From Streptomyces lunaelactis (GTDB lineage: Bacteria; Actinomycetota; Actinomycetes; Streptomycetales; Streptomycetaceae), in the NCBI RefSeq assembly GCF_003054555.1, contig NZ_CP026304.1, forward strand, positions 2,170,001-2,234,000: a DNA stretch of 64,000 nt, in the 5' to 3' direction. The translations under genes were made by a program, and so were the position numbers. Shown piece by piece: positions 48,145 to 57,901 of this stretch; within the stretch, counting starts at the first letter, position 1, and every line of letters begins with the position of its first letter. The notes under the pieces are model-generated. The model was not told the DNA's origin and made no database searches. It saw only the letters and a list, made by a program, of their open reading frames with translations.

Positions 48145-49517
48145 CGGACCTCCGCCTCACCTGGGTCCAGCCGGAGGACCTCCTCGGCCACGAACTGCGC
48201 CAGGCGGAGGAGGACGGCCGCGACGCGACCGAGATCCGCGCAAGGTGGCAGACGGCGGGCGGCCACCCGGCCCCACCCCGAGCCGGCGCCTCCCCCACCC
48301 CGGCTCCCCCGCACCTGCGCACCCTCGCGGTCGAACTGCTGGCCGAACTGTCGCTGCTGCCTTCCCCGTTGACGACGGAGGAGCCAACGGACCTGGCCAT
48401 GATCGTGACGTCCTGCCCGAACTGGCCCTCAGCGCGCGACCGGGACGGAAGGGGCGGGGTGGGGGAACAGCACCCCCTGCACGCCGCCTGGCTCGGCCGC
48501 GCCGTCGGGTGCCTGCTCGGCAAGCCCGTCGAGAAGCTCCCCCTCAGCGCCATCCGCGACCTCGCCCGCGCCACCGGCAACTGGCCCCTCAACAGCTGGT
48601 TCACCGCCAAGGGCCTCCCCGCCGACCTCGCCGCCGCGCACCCCTGGAACCGCCGGTCCGCCGGTACCTCCCTCGCCGAGAACATCGACGGCATGCCCGA
48701 GGACGACGACCTCAACTACCCCCTCCTCAACCTGCTCCTCCTCCAGCGCCACGGAAGGAACTTCACCACCGCCCAGCTCGCCGGGCTCTGGCTCGACGAG
48801 CTCCCCGCCGGCCGTACCTTCACCGCCGAGCGCATCGCCTACCGCAACCTCCTCTCCGGCATCGAGCCCCCGCTCACCGCCCGCCACCGCAACCCCTTCC
48901 GGGAGTGGATCGGCGCCGCCATCCGCGCCGACATCCACGGCTGGACACACCCGGGCGACCCCGCGGCCGCCGCCGCGCAGGCGTACCGCGACGCGTCGCT
49001 CACGCACACCGCCAACGGCATCTACGGCGCGATGTTCGTCGCGGCCACCATCGCCACCGCCGCCGGCGGCCGCAGCGACATCCACCAGTGCCTGCGGACC
49101 GGCCTGTCCGTCATCCCGCCACGCTCCCGCCTCGCCCAAGCCATCCGCTTCGGCATCGACACCGCACACAAGGAACCGGACTTCGAGCAGGCGGTCGACC
49201 TCATCCACGCCATCTACGGCCACCACCACTGGGTCCACGTCATCCCCAACGCCGCCCTCCTCGCCGCCGCCCTCACCCACGCCGACGGCGACTTCACCGG
49301 CTCCATCTGCCGTGCCGTGTCCGGCGGATGGGACACCGACTCCAACGGCGCGACCGCCGGCTCCATCGCCGGACTGCTCGCCGGCCACCCGGACGCACTC
49401 CCCGACCGCTGGACCGCGCCCCTCAAGAACCGCCTCGCCACCTCCGTCCCCGGCTTCGCGGGCATCGGTTTCGACACCCTCGCCCACCTCACCCACCAGG
49501 AGGCACTCCGCCCATGA
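48141..49517 (+). CDS. ADP-ribosylglycohydrolase family protein 4
   Basis: A 458-residue ADPRH-family protein with about 110 extra N-terminal residues (LRLTWVQPEDLLGHELRQA..., Pro/Ala-rich linker). Seen in the catalytic part: HAAWLGRAVGCLLGKPVEKLP, MPEDDDLNYPLLNLLLL (acidic variant of the TDDT motif), HTANGIYGAMFVAA and SGGWDTDSNGATAGSIAGLL (DTDS second metal site). ATGA overlap with paralogue 3; ends in overlap with the ribokinase gene. The EDDDLNY form suggests a substrate differing from paralogues 1 and 3. Confidence 0.9.
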   Translation: MTDLRLTWVQPEDLLGHELRQAEEDGRDATEIRARWQTAGGHPAPPRAGASPTPAPPHLRTLAVELLAELSLLPSPLTTEEPTDLAMIVTSCPNWPSARDRDGRGGVGEQHPLHAAWLGRAVGCLLGKPVEKLPLSAIRDLARATGNWPLNSWFTAKGLPADLAAAHPWNRRSAGTSLAENIDGMPEDDDLNYPLLNLLLLQRHGRNFTTAQLAGLWLDELPAGRTFTAERIAYRNLLSGIEPPLTARHRNPFREWIGAAIRADIHGWTHPGDPAAAAAQAYRDASLTHTANGIYGAMFVAATIATAAGGRSDIHQCLRTGLSVIPPRSRLAQAIRFGIDTAHKEPDFEQAVDLIHAIYGHHHWVHVIPNAALLAAALTHADGDFTGSICRAVSGGWDTDSNGATAGSIAGLLAGHPDALPDRWTAPLKNRLATSVPGFAGIGFDTLAHLTHQEALRP

Positions 49518-50398
49518 CAGGCATCGCGGTGCTCGGCAGCACCAACATGGACCTCGTCGCGTACGTCGCGCACGCGCCGAAACGCGGAGAGACCGTCACG
49601 GGTCGTGAGTTCCGTACGATCCCCGGGGGCAAGGGCGCCAACCAGGCCGTCGCCGCCGCCCGCGCCGGCGGAGACGTCGCGATGATCGGCGCGGTCGGCT
49701 CGGACGACTTCGGCGTACGGCTGAGGCGGACGCTCGTCTCCTCCGGCGTCGACGACGACCTCCTCCGTACCGCCGAGGGCCCCTCCGGCACCGCGCACAT
49801 CGTCGTCGACGACGAAGGCGGCAACTCCATCGTCGTGATCCCGGGCGCGAACGGCACCGTCACCTCCCTCGTCCCCGGCGACGAAGCCCTCATCGCCACC
49901 GCCGACACCCTGCTCCTCCAGCTCGAACTCCCCCTCACCGCCGTGCTCGGCGGCGCCGAAGCCGCCCGCCGCCACGGCGTACGCACCGTCCTGACCCCCG
50001 CCCCCGCCCAGCCCCTCCCTCCCGAACTCCTCGCCGTCACCGACCTGTTGGTCCCCAACGAGCACGAGGCCGCCACCCTCTCCGGGATCGCCGACCCGCC
50101 CGCCGCCGCCGAGGCGCTGCTGCGTCAGGTCCCCGAGGTCGTGATCACGCTCGGCTCGGCGGGCAGCCTGTACGCCCGCCGGGGAGCCGAGCCACTCACC
50201 GTCCCCGCACCCCATGTCACCGCCGTGGACACCACCGCGGCCGGCGACACCTTCGTCGGCGCCCTCGCCGTCGCACTCGGCGAGGGCCGCCCCGTACAGC
50301 AGGCCCTCATCTGGGCCTCCGCCGCAGCGGCACTCTGTGTCCAACGCCCAGGAGCCTCCACCTCCATGCCGTACCGCACCGAGATCGACGCCTCATGA
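49514..50398 (+). CDS. rbsK: Ribokinase-type PfkB carbohydrate kinase
   Basis: A 294-residue PfkB-family kinase, probably phosphorylating ribose or a ribose-like sugar at the 5 position. Seen: GSTNMDLVAYVAHAPKRGETV, PGGKGANQAVAAARAGG (substrate site), LLVPNEHEA, and the DTTAAGDTFVGALA catalytic/anion-hole motif with the base Asp. It overlaps ADP-ribosylglycohydrolase 4 (ATGA) and the CoA-transferase gene. The pairing with glycohydrolases suggests it salvages the sugar they release. Confidence 0.9.
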   Translation: MTGIAVLGSTNMDLVAYVAHAPKRGETVTGREFRTIPGGKGANQAVAAARAGGDVAMIGAVGSDDFGVRLRRTLVSSGVDDDLLRTAEGPSGTAHIVVDDEGGNSIVVIPGANGTVTSLVPGDEALIATADTLLLQLELPLTAVLGGAEAARRHGVRTVLTPAPAQPLPPELLAVTDLLVPNEHEAATLSGIADPPAAAEALLRQVPEVVITLGSAGSLYARRGAEPLTVPAPHVTAVDTTAAGDTFVGALAVALGEGRPVQQALIWASAAAALCVQRPGASTSMPYRTEIDAS

Positions 50399-51594
50399 CC
50401 ACAGCCCCCGGAACTCCCCTGCAGGGACTGCGCGTCCTCGACCTGGCCACCCTCTTCGCCGGCCCGCTGGCCGCCACCATGCTCGGTGACTTCGGCGCCG
50501 AGGTCATCAAGGTCGAGCACCCCACCCGGCCCGACCCCTCCCGCGGCCACGGCCCCGCCAAGGACGGTGTCGGCCTCTGGTGGAAGCTGCTCGGCCGCAA
50601 CAAGCGCACCGTCACCCTCGATCTCTCCACCCCGGGCGGCCGCGCGACCCTCCTCCGCCTCGCCACCACCGCCGATGTGATCATCGAGAACTTCCGCCCC
50701 GGCACCCTGGAGAAGTGGCAGCTCGGCTGGGACGAGCTGAGCAGCGCCAACCCCCGTCTCGTCCTGACCCGCGTCACCGCCTTCGGGCAGTTCGGCCCGT
50801 ACTCCCACCGCCCCGGCTTCGGAACCCTCGCCGAGGCGATGAGCGGCTTCGCATCCATCACCGGCGAACCCGAAGGTCCGCCCACCCTCCCCCCGTTCGG
50901 CCTCGCCGACTCGATCGCGGCGCTCGCCACCGCGTACGCCGTCATGACCGCACTCACCGCCCGCACCGCGACGGACCGCGGCCAGGTCGTCGACATGGCG
51001 ATCATCGAGCCGATCCTGACCGTCCTCGGCCCGCAGCCCCTCTGGTACGACCAGCTCGGCTACGTCCAGCCGCGCACCGGCAACCGCTCCCGCAACAACG
51101 CCCCGCGCAACACCTACCGCACGGCCGACGGCTGCTGGCTGGCCGTCTCCACCTCGGCCCAGTCCATCGCCGAACGCGTCATGCATCTCGTCGGCCGCCC
51201 CGAGCTGATCGACGAGCCGTGGTTCGCCACCGGCAGCGGCCGCGCCGAGAACGCGGACGTACTCGACGAGGCGGTCGGCGGCTGGATCGCCCGCCACACC
51301 CGCGACGACGCCATGGCCGCCTTCGAGAAGGCCGAAGCGGCGATCGCACCGATCTACGACATCCGTGACGTCATGGAAGACCCCCAGTACCAAGCGCTGG
51401 ACACCGTCACCGAGGTCCCGGACCCCGAACTCGGCCCCCTCCGTATGCAGAACGTCCTCTTCCGCCTCTCCGACACCCCCGGCGCCATCCGCTGGGCGGG
51501 CCGCCCGCACGGCGCAGACACCGACGCGGTCCTCACCGAACTCGGCCTGTCCCAGGCCGACATCACCGCACTGCGCACCCAGGGGGCCGTATGA
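50395..51594 (+). CDS. CaiB/BaiF-type (family III) CoA-transferase
   Basis: A 399-residue family III CoA-transferase moving CoA between carboxylic acids. Seen: LRVLDLATLFAGPLAATMLGDFGAEVIKVEHP (with the catalytic-region aspartate usually in GAEVIKVE-flanking part), GRNKRTVTLDLSTPGG, ENFRPGTLEKW and GFGTLAEAMSGFASITGEP. Acceptor and donor are unknown. It overlaps the ribokinase gene and the following CitE-like gene, so it is the sixth gene of the operon. Confidence 0.9.
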   Translation: MTTAPGTPLQGLRVLDLATLFAGPLAATMLGDFGAEVIKVEHPTRPDPSRGHGPAKDGVGLWWKLLGRNKRTVTLDLSTPGGRATLLRLATTADVIIENFRPGTLEKWQLGWDELSSANPRLVLTRVTAFGQFGPYSHRPGFGTLAEAMSGFASITGEPEGPPTLPPFGLADSIAALATAYAVMTALTARTATDRGQVVDMAIIEPILTVLGPQPLWYDQLGYVQPRTGNRSRNNAPRNTYRTADGCWLAVSTSAQSIAERVMHLVGRPELIDEPWFATGSGRAENADVLDEAVGGWIARHTRDDAMAAFEKAEAAIAPIYDIRDVMEDPQYQALDTVTEVPDPELGPLRMQNVLFRLSDTPGAIRWAGRPHGADTDAVLTELGLSQADITALRTQGAV

Positions 51595-52391
51595 CCACCC
51601 CCCTCACCTGGCTGTACGCCCCCGGCGACCGGCCCGAGGTCGTACGCAAGGCCCTCGCCTCCGGCGCCGACGTCGTGATCGTCGACCTGGAGGACGCGGT
51701 GTCCCCCGGCCGCAAGGAGTACGCGCTGGACGCCACAGCCGAACTCCTCGCCTCGCCCCAGCCCCTCCCGGTCCATGTCCGCATCAACACCCCCCATGAC
51801 ATCGAGACCCTCACCGGACTCCCGGGCCTCCGTGCTCTGCGTATCCCCAAGGTCGCATACGCCACTGACATTCAGCAGATCGCGGCCCGGGCACCGGACC
51901 TCCCCCTCTACCCCCTCCTCGAATCCGCGCTCGCCGTCGAGCACGCGTACGCGATCGCCACCGCCCACCCCGCCGTCCACGGCATCGCACTCGGCGAGTC
52001 CGACCTCCGCGCCGACCTCGGCGTACGGGACGGTGCCGGCCTCGACTGGCCGCGCACCCGCATCGTGGTCGCCGCCCGGGCCGCGCAGCTGCCGCCACCC
52101 ATCCAGTCCGTCTTCCCCGACATCCGCGACCTGGACGCCCTCTACGCCTCCTGCGCCCACGGCCGCTCCCTCGGCTTCCTGGGCCGGGCGGCCATCCACC
52201 CCCACCAACTCCCGGTCATCGAGCGGGCGTTCCGGCCCACACCCGAGGAGATCGAGGCGGCGGAGGAGATCGTCAAAGCGGCCGCCACGGACGAGGGCGC
52301 GCTGGCCCTGCCGGACGGCCGTTTCGTGGATGCCGCGGTCGTGGCCGCGGCGCAACGGACCCTCTCCCTCGCTCGGCGCGAAGCCCTCTGA
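51591..52391 (+). CDS. HpcH/HpaI aldolase/CitE-like CoA ester lyase
   Basis: A 266-residue TIM-barrel lyase of the CitE/CitE-like family, which cleaves or forms malyl-, citramalyl- or related hydroxyacyl-CoA. Seen: WLYAPGDRPEVVRKALASGADVVIVDLEDAV (Mg-binding D), VRINTP, LYPLLESALAVEHAY (Mg-binding E), and IALGESDLRADLG, and GFLGRAAIHPHQLPVIERAF at the end. It is the last gene of the operon, followed by a strong terminator. With the upstream CoA-transferase it could activate and split a dicarboxylic or hydroxy acid. Confidence 0.9.
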   Translation: MTTPLTWLYAPGDRPEVVRKALASGADVVIVDLEDAVSPGRKEYALDATAELLASPQPLPVHVRINTPHDIETLTGLPGLRALRIPKVAYATDIQQIAARAPDLPLYPLLESALAVEHAYAIATAHPAVHGIALGESDLRADLGVRDGAGLDWPRTRIVVAARAAQLPPPIQSVFPDIRDLDALYASCAHGRSLGFLGRAAIHPHQLPVIERAFRPTPEEIEAAEEIVKAAATDEGALALPDGRFVDAAVVAAAQRTLSLARREAL

Positions 52392-52399
52392 GAAACGCG

Positions 52400-52433
52400 A
52401 AGGCCGCCGGGACCTCTCGGTCCCGGCGGCCTT
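52400..52433. terminator. Perfect terminator hairpin between convergent operons
   Basis: A 14-bp perfect stem (AAGGCCGCCGGGAC with GTCCCGGCGGCCTT) around a 6-base loop, between the CitE-like stop and the lgt stop. It probably terminates both converging operons. Confidence 0.9.
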
Positions 52434-52455
52434 GCACCGTGCGTGTGGTCCGCGG

Positions 52456-53403
52456 TCAGCCCTTCTTGGCCGACTCCGCGTCCACGTCCGAGGCGTCCAC
52501 GTCCGAGGCGTCCTCCGTCGCTTGCGCCGAGTCCTCGGCAGCGGCCTTGTCCTCGGAGTCGGCGTCCGGCTTCGCCGTACCGGCCTTCGCCGGCTCCGGC
52601 TCGACGATCTCCTCGCGCCCCGGCCGCAGTCGCGCCGAGATGACCATGTACGTCACCGCCAGCACGAAGACCACGATCGAGGTCCACACATTGAGGCGCA
52701 GCCCTAGGATGGTGTGCGCCTCGTCGACCCGCATGTACTCGATCCAGGCCCGGCCCACGCAGTAGGCCGCGACGTACAGCGCGAACGCCCGGCCGTGGCC
52801 CAGCTTGAAGCGGCGGTCGGCCCAGATGACCAGCACCGCGACGCCGATGCACCACAGGGACTCGTACAGGAACGTCGGGTGGTAGAGGCCCGCCTCGCGG
52901 TTCGTACCCTCAGTGATCTTGAGGGCCCACGGCAGATCCGTCTCCTTGCCGTACAGCTCCTGGTTGAACCAGTTGCCCCAGCGGCCGATCGCCTGCGCGA
53001 TGGCGATGGCGGGTGCCAGGGCGTCGGCCCAGGCAGGCAGCGGGATCCCGCGGCGGCGGCAGCCGATCCAGGCGCCGACCGCGCCCAGCGCGATCGCGCC
53101 CCAGATACCGAGGCCGCCCTCCCAGATCTTGAAGGCGTCGACCCAGTTCTCACCCTCGCTGAAGTACAGCTGGTAGTCGGTGATCACGTGGTACAGCCGG
53201 CCGCCGACGAGACCGAAGGGCACCGCCCAGACGGCGATGTCGGCCACGGTGCCGGCTTTGCCGCCCCGCGCGATCCAGCGCTTGTTGCCGTACCAGACGG
53301 CCACAAAGACACCGATGATGATGCAGAAGGCATAGCCGCGCAGCGGGAGCGGTCCGAGATGGATCACTCCGGTCGACGGGCTGGGAATGTAGGCAATATC
53401 CAT
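52456..53403 (-). CDS. lgt: Prolipoprotein diacylglyceryl transferase
   Basis: A 315-residue integral membrane enzyme that transfers diacylglycerol to the lipobox cysteine of prolipoproteins. Seen: several transmembrane helices and the Lgt signature GRWGNWFNQELYG (about residues 140-152), the catalytic histidine region VGGRLYHVITDYQ, and YHPTFLYESLW. The last 50 or so residues form an acidic, disordered cytoplasmic tail with internal repeats (SDVDASDVDA). The ATG at 53403 begins the first extracytoplasmic segment. It is the final gene of the trp supra-operon here. Confidence 0.95.
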   Translation of the reverse strand: MDIAYIPSPSTGVIHLGPLPLRGYAFCIIIGVFVAVWYGNKRWIARGGKAGTVADIAVWAVPFGLVGGRLYHVITDYQLYFSEGENWVDAFKIWEGGLGIWGAIALGAVGAWIGCRRRGIPLPAWADALAPAIAIAQAIGRWGNWFNQELYGKETDLPWALKITEGTNREAGLYHPTFLYESLWCIGVAVLVIWADRRFKLGHGRAFALYVAAYCVGRAWIEYMRVDEAHTILGLRLNVWTSIVVFVLAVTYMVISARLRPGREEIVEPEPAKAGTAKPDADSEDKAAAEDSAQATEDASDVDASDVDAESAKKG

Positions 53404-53510
53404 GGCAGCACCGACGCTACCCTGCCGGGTGGGACGTGCGACAACCCACCCGGCAACGTCTGGATAACGAGCCGCGCCCCGGACGCACCCGGGAGGCCGC
53501 CCCGAAGCGG

Positions 53511-54347
53511 TCAGGAAGAGGACGAACCCGGGCTCGGTGTGGACCGCTGGGTGCCCGGCTTCTTGCCCTTGTTCGCCTCTTCGACCCACTTCTTGAAGTT
53601 GGCCACGGAGATCTGCTCGGAGCCCTTCTGCGGGAAGACGGACTCCCCGTTGAGCAGCACGGTCGGCGTGCCGCGGAAGCCGCCGTTCTGGAACGCGGTG
53701 TTCGACTTGTCGACCCAGCTGTCGTGCCTGCCCTCCTGGACACAGCTGCGGAAGGCGGGGGTGTCGAGACCGTCGACCTTGCCGGCCAGCTCGATCAGCC
53801 TGCTGTTCTCGGCGAAGGCGTCGTCCGTCTCCGGCGGCTGGTTCTGGTACAGCACGTCGTGGTACGGAGCGAACTTTCCGGCGTCCTGAGCGCACGCCGC
53901 GGCGTTCGCCGCGCGCAGCGAACCGCTGCCGCCCATGTTCCCGTCGATGATGGTGGCGAGGTGGTACTCGACCTTGATCCGACCCGCCTGCTCGAGCTCG
54001 TGGATCGCGTCCCGCAAGCCGTTCTCGAAACTGGCGCAGGCCGGGCAGCGGAAGTCCTCCCACACCGTGAGCGTGGACGGGGCGTCGCTCGCGCCCACCG
54101 GGATCGCGAGCCGGTCCTTGCCCTGCACGCCTGCCGGCGCGAGGAGGGGACCGGCATCGGAGCCGCTGTCGTCCTTCCCGGAGTTGGCGGCGATCACGCC
54201 GACCACGGCGGCCAGGCCCAGCACGGCCACCACCGCCGCCGACACGATCAGGAGCCGCCGGCGCCTCTCACGCGCCTTCTCCGACTCACGTTCCTGCTGG
54301 AGCCGCTCTCGCGCGGTCCGCTTCCGTTCCTGGTTCTTCTCACTCAC
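53511..54347 (-). CDS. Membrane-anchored thioredoxin-fold (DsbA-like) protein
   Basis: A 278-residue protein with a charged cytoplasmic N-terminus, a single membrane helix (about residues 34-57) and an extracytoplasmic DsbA-like domain. Seen: VWEDFRCPACASFENGLRDAI with the CPAC redox motif, and late FRGTPTVLLNGE with the cis-proline. It likely forms or exchanges disulfides in secreted proteins. The GTG at 54347 is preferred; a TTG three codons upstream is possible. It lies between trpA and lgt. The C-terminus ends in a Ser/Pro-rich tail. Confidence 0.88.
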   Translation of the reverse strand: MSEKNQERKRTARERLQQERESEKARERRRRLLIVSAAVVAVLGLAAVVGVIAANSGKDDSGSDAGPLLAPAGVQGKDRLAIPVGASDAPSTLTVWEDFRCPACASFENGLRDAIHELEQAGRIKVEYHLATIIDGNMGGSGSLRAANAAACAQDAGKFAPYHDVLYQNQPPETDDAFAENSRLIELAGKVDGLDTPAFRSCVQEGRHDSWVDKSNTAFQNGGFRGTPTVLLNGESVFPQKGSEQISVANFKKWVEEANKGKKPGTQRSTPSPGSSSS

Positions 54348-54409
54348 ATCCCACAAACGAACCGGGGAGGCTGTGCATGCCTCCCCGGTCCCATATCCAC
54401 CCGTACGAG

Positions 54410-55225
54410 CTACGCTCCCCGGCGCACGCCCTTGGCGAGGTCGGCCGCCAGTTCGCGTACCGCCTCAAGGCCCGCGGCCGGGCCCGGCGCGTCGAGCATC
54501 CGCTTCACGAACGCGGATCCGACGATCACCCCGTCCGCGAACGAGGCGACCTCCGCGGCCTGCTGGGCGTTGGACACCCCGAGGCCCACGCAGACCGGCA
54601 GTTCGGTGGTGGCCCGGGTGCGCCGCACCAGGTCCTGGGCCTGCACGCCCACCGAGGCGCGGGTGCCGGTGACGCCCATCAGCGAGGCCGCGTAGACAAA
54701 GCCGGAGCCGGCCGCCGTGATCTTCGCCAGCCGGGCGTCCTGGCTGCTCGGTGCGACGACGAAGACGGTGGCGAGACCGTGCTTCTCGGCGTGCTCACGC
54801 CACACCCCGGACTCCTCGACCGGCAGGTCGGGCAGGATGCAGCCGGCGCCGCCCGCCTCGGCGAGCTCGGCGGTGAAGCGCTCGATGCCGTACCGGTCGA
54901 TCGGATTCCAGTACGTCATGACGAGGACCGGCTTGCCGGTGGCCTCATGCCCCTCGCGGACCGTACGCATCACATCGGCGATCTTGACTCCGCCCCGCAG
55001 GGCGATGTCGTCGGCGGTCTGGATGACGGGGCCGTCGAGGACGGGGTCGCTGTGCGGCAGCCCTACCTCCACCACGTCCGCGCCGCCCTCGAAGGCCGCC
55101 TTGACGGCCTCGATCCCGACGTCGACGGTCGGGAATCCGGCCGGGAGGTACGCGATGAGCGCGGCCCGGTTCTCACTCCTGGCGCCGGCGAGAGTGTCGC
55201 TCAGCAGCTCGACGTTCCCGCTCAC
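54410..55225 (-). CDS. trpA: Tryptophan synthase alpha subunit
   Basis: A 271-residue TIM barrel that cleaves indole-3-glycerol phosphate to indole and glyceraldehyde 3-phosphate. Seen: [20 protein letters not shown], catalytic E53 ([11 protein letters not shown]) and D64 (VLDGP), YWNPIDRYG, and [15 protein letters not shown] (phosphate loop). The GTG at 55225 overlaps the trpB stop (GTGA), a common coupling for this pair. Confidence 0.97.
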   Translation of the reverse strand: MSGNVELLSDTLAGARSENRAALIAYLPAGFPTVDVGIEAVKAAFEGGADVVEVGLPHSDPVLDGPVIQTADDIALRGGVKIADVMRTVREGHEATGKPVLVMTYWNPIDRYGIERFTAELAEAGGAGCILPDLPVEESGVWREHAEKHGLATVFVVAPSSQDARLAKITAAGSGFVYAASLMGVTGTRASVGVQAQDLVRRTRATTELPVCVGLGVSNAQQAAEVASFADGVIVGSAFVKRMLDAPGPAAGLEAVRELAADLAKGVRRGA

Positions 55226-56463
55226 TTCGCGTCCCCCTCGCCGTCGTACAGCCCGAAGTAGCGGGCCGCCGTGTCCATGTCCTTGTCGCCCCGGCCGGAC
55301 AGATTGACCAGGATGAGTCCGTCCTTGCCCAGCTCCCGGCCCACTTCCAGCGCGCCGGCCAGCGCGTGCGCGGACTCGATGGCCGGGATGATCCCCTCGG
55401 TACGAGAGAGCAGCAGCAGCGACTGCATCGCCTCGTCGTCGGTCACCGCGCGGTACTCCCCGCGCCCGCTGTCCTTGAGGTACGAGTGCTCGGGGCCGAT
55501 GCCCGGGTAGTCGAGTCCGGCCGAGATCGAGTACGGCTCGGTGATCTGGCCCTCCTCGTCCTGCAGGACGTAGGACCGCGAGCCGTGCAGGATGCCGGGC
55601 TCGCCGGCGGTGAGGGTGGCCGCGTGCTCGCCGGTCTCGATGCCGTGGCCTCCGGGCTCGCAGCCGATGAGCCGTACACCGGCGTCCGGGATGAACGCGT
55701 GGAACAGCCCGATCGCGTTGGACCCGCCGCCGACGCAGGCGACGGCGGCATCGGGCAGCCGGCCGGCCCGCTCCAGGATCTGCCTGCGCGCCTCGACGCC
55801 GATGACGCGGTGGAAGTCGCGCACCATCGCGGGGAAGGGGTGCGGTCCCGCGACGGTGCCGAAGAGATAGTGCGTACGGTCCACATTGGCGACCCAGTCA
55901 CGGAACGCCTCGTTGATGGCGTCCTTCAGGGTCCTGCTGCCGGAGGTCACCGGGATGACCTCGGCGCCGAGCATCCGCATCCGGGCCACGTTCAGGGCCT
56001 GGCGCTGCGTGTCGATCTCGCCCATGTAGATGGTGCACTCGAGGCCGAACAGGGCACAGGCGGTCGCGGTGGCGACGCCGTGCTGTCCGGCGCCGGTCTC
56101 GGCGATGACGCGGGTCTTGCCCATCCGCTTGGTGAGCAGCGCCTGTCCGAGCACGTTGTTGATCTTGTGCGAGCCGGTGTGGTTCAGGTCCTCGCGCTTG
56201 AGGAAGACCCGCGCACCGCCCGCGTGTTCGGCGAACCTGGGCACCTCGGTGAGCGCGCTGGGGCGGCCGGTGTAGTTGACCATCAGGTCGTTGAGCTCGG
56301 CGGCGAAAGCGGGGTCGGCCTTGGCCTTCTCGTACTCGACGGCCACCTCGTCGACCGCGGCGACGAGCGCCTCGGGAATGAATTTGCCGCCGAAGGCGCC
56401 GAAGTAGCCTTCGGGGCTGGGGACTCGACCGTCCGGGTCCGGGATGAAGAAGTCGCTCGACAT
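55222..56463 (-). CDS. trpB: Tryptophan synthase beta subunit
   Basis: A 413-residue PLP enzyme that condenses indole and serine to tryptophan. Seen: [13 protein letters not shown] at the start, PLP lysine K100 in [10 protein letters not shown], the catalytic [13 protein letters not shown] loop, and the serine/glycine-rich phosphate loop [16 protein letters not shown] lies 8 bases before the ATG. It overlaps trpA. Between it and trpM upstream (on the same strand) is a 258-base gap holding a hairpin repeat. Confidence 0.97.
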   Translation of the reverse strand: MSSDFFIPDPDGRVPSPEGYFGAFGGKFIPEALVAAVDEVAVEYEKAKADPAFAAELNDLMVNYTGRPSALTEVPRFAEHAGGARVFLKREDLNHTGSHKINNVLGQALLTKRMGKTRVIAETGAGQHGVATATACALFGLECTIYMGEIDTQRQALNVARMRMLGAEVIPVTSGSRTLKDAINEAFRDWVANVDRTHYLFGTVAGPHPFPAMVRDFHRVIGVEARRQILERAGRLPDAAVACVGGGSNAIGLFHAFIPDAGVRLIGCEPGGHGIETGEHAATLTAGEPGILHGSRSYVLQDEEGQITEPYSISAGLDYPGIGPEHSYLKDSGRGEYRAVTDDEAMQSLLLLSRTEGIIPAIESAHALAGALEVGRELGKDGLILVNLSGRGDKDMDTAARYFGLYDGEGDAK

Positions 56464-56644
56464 TGCGACGTGCTCCTTGTCGGGGCGGATGCCCCAGGGG
56501 TTCTGGGTGTGCGGGGACACGGTGTGCGCGCGTGCGGGAGTCGGACGGGGGCCTGTTCCCCTGCCCGCCCCTTCCCGCTGTACCGATGTGCGGCTCCGCC
56601 GCGTGAGGGGCAGGCCCCGGACCCCGTACGGCCTCCGGCCGTGT

Positions 56645-56693
56645 CCTCAGTCGCCGGACGGGCTGACCTTGTCAGCCCCGCCGGCGATTGAGG
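56645..56693. repeat. Intergenic hairpin repeat, copy 4, inside the trp operon
   Basis: CCTCAGTCGCCGG...CCGGCGATTGAGG with inner arms GGGCTGAC/GTCAGCCC around a 3-base loop. It lies between trpM and trpB on the operon's coding strand and is flanked by CCCCGGACCCCGTACGGCCT-type sequence as in copies 1 and 2. It could reduce read-through into trpB. Confidence 0.8.
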
Positions 56694-56720
56694 CGCGGGG
56701 ATCCGGGGGCAGAGCCCCCA

Positions 56721-56969
56721 TCAGTCGCGCGCGCGGCTACCGCGCCATCGCATGCCGTTGACCTGTCCCGGCTCGGAGCCGATCACATACCGCACCCGGC
56801 GGCCGTGTACCCGCCGGGCCGGGGCCCGGCAGCCGCGGGGCTTGCAGCCCCTGGCCAGGCGTGCGTACCCGTCGCTCACCGTCTCGTCCGCGCGCGCGGC
56901 CACACCCGCCCGCGCCGGGCGCGAAGGCGTCCGGTACGGCAGGGCGGCAGGGCGAGCGGCGGCGGTCAC
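56721..56969 (-). CDS. trpM: TrpM-family small protein
   Basis: An 82-residue protein ending RGCRAPARRVHGRRVRYVIG, then EPGQVNGMRW, the hallmark of Streptomyces TrpM, encoded between trpC and trpB. In S. coelicolor trpM is reported to influence tryptophan/growth control and morphology; its biochemistry is unsettled. The GTG at 56969 follows trpC by 7 bases, with GGAG inside the trpC end. A shorter GTG (VSDGYARL) is also possible. Very basic and Cys-containing. Confidence 0.82.
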   Translation of the reverse strand: MTAAARPAALPYRTPSRPARAGVAARADETVSDGYARLARGCKPRGCRAPARRVHGRRVRYVIGSEPGQVNGMRWRGSRARD

Positions 56970-56976
56970 AGGAGGG

Positions 56977-57786
56977 TCAGCTCCGACCGTGCCGCAGGGC
57001 CGGGTGCGCGCCCGCGGCGACCAGGTCGGCCACCGCCGACTTCGGGTCGCGGCCGGTGACCAGGGATTCGCCGACCAGCACCGCGTCGGCGCCCGCGTTG
57101 GCGTAGGCGATCAGGTCGTGCGGGCCCCGCACACCGGACTCGGCGATCTTGACGATATGCGCCGGGATCTCGGGGGCGACCCGCTCGAACACCGTCCGGT
57201 CGACCTTGAGCGTCTTCAGATCGCGGGCGTTGACACCGATGATCCTCGCTCCGGCCTCCACCGCGCGCTCGGCCTCGTCCTCGTCGTGCACCTCGACCAG
57301 CGGCGTGAGCCCGATCGACTCGGCACGCTCGATCAGCGAGACCAGCGCCTCCTGCTCGAGCGCGGCCACGATCAGCAGCACGAGGTCGGCGCCGTAGGCC
57401 CGGGCCTCCCACAGCTGGTACGCGGTGACGATGAAGTCCTTGCGCAGCACCGGGATGTCGACCTTGGCGCGCACGGCTTCGAGATCGGCCAGCGATCCCC
57501 CGAAGCGGCGCTGCTCGGTCAGTACGGAGATGACGGCCGCGCCGCCCGCCTCGTAGTCGGCGGCGAGCCCGGCCGGGTCGGCGATCGCGGCGAGCGCACC
57601 CTTCGACGGGCTGGAGCGCTTGACCTCGCAGATCACGTGGACGCCCTCACCGCGCAGCGCGGCGACGCCGTCCTTGGCCTCAGGAGCCCTGGCGGCGCGC
57701 TCCTTGAGCTCGTCGAGGCTCACACGCGCCTGCCGCTCCGCGAGGTCGGCGCGTACGCCTTCAATGATCTCGTCGAGCACACTCAC
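56977..57786 (-). CDS. trpC: Indole-3-glycerol phosphate synthase
   Basis: A 269-residue TIM barrel closing CdRP to indole-3-glycerol phosphate. Seen: [15 protein letters not shown] (catalytic Glu and Lys), [31 protein letters not shown] and [12 protein letters not shown], ending with the phosphate-binding [12 protein letters not shown]. The GTG at 57786 has AAGGGG about 10 bases upstream; an in-frame ATG 28 codons earlier would add non-conserved residues. It is upstream of trpM. Confidence 0.96.
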   Translation of the reverse strand: MSVLDEIIEGVRADLAERQARVSLDELKERAARAPEAKDGVAALRGEGVHVICEVKRSSPSKGALAAIADPAGLAADYEAGGAAVISVLTEQRRFGGSLADLEAVRAKVDIPVLRKDFIVTAYQLWEARAYGADLVLLIVAALEQEALVSLIERAESIGLTPLVEVHDEDEAERAVEAGARIIGVNARDLKTLKVDRTVFERVAPEIPAHIVKIAESGVRGPHDLIAYANAGADAVLVGESLVTGRDPKSAVADLVAAGAHPALRHGRS

Positions 57787-57901
57787 GCGAGCGGCCCCCT
57801 TCCGGGACGGTGGAGATGGAACAGGATCAGCCATGTCGATGGTATCCGGAGGATGGCCCGCGGCTCGCATCCGGCCGCCGCCCGTCCCACTACCTGGGAC
57901 T

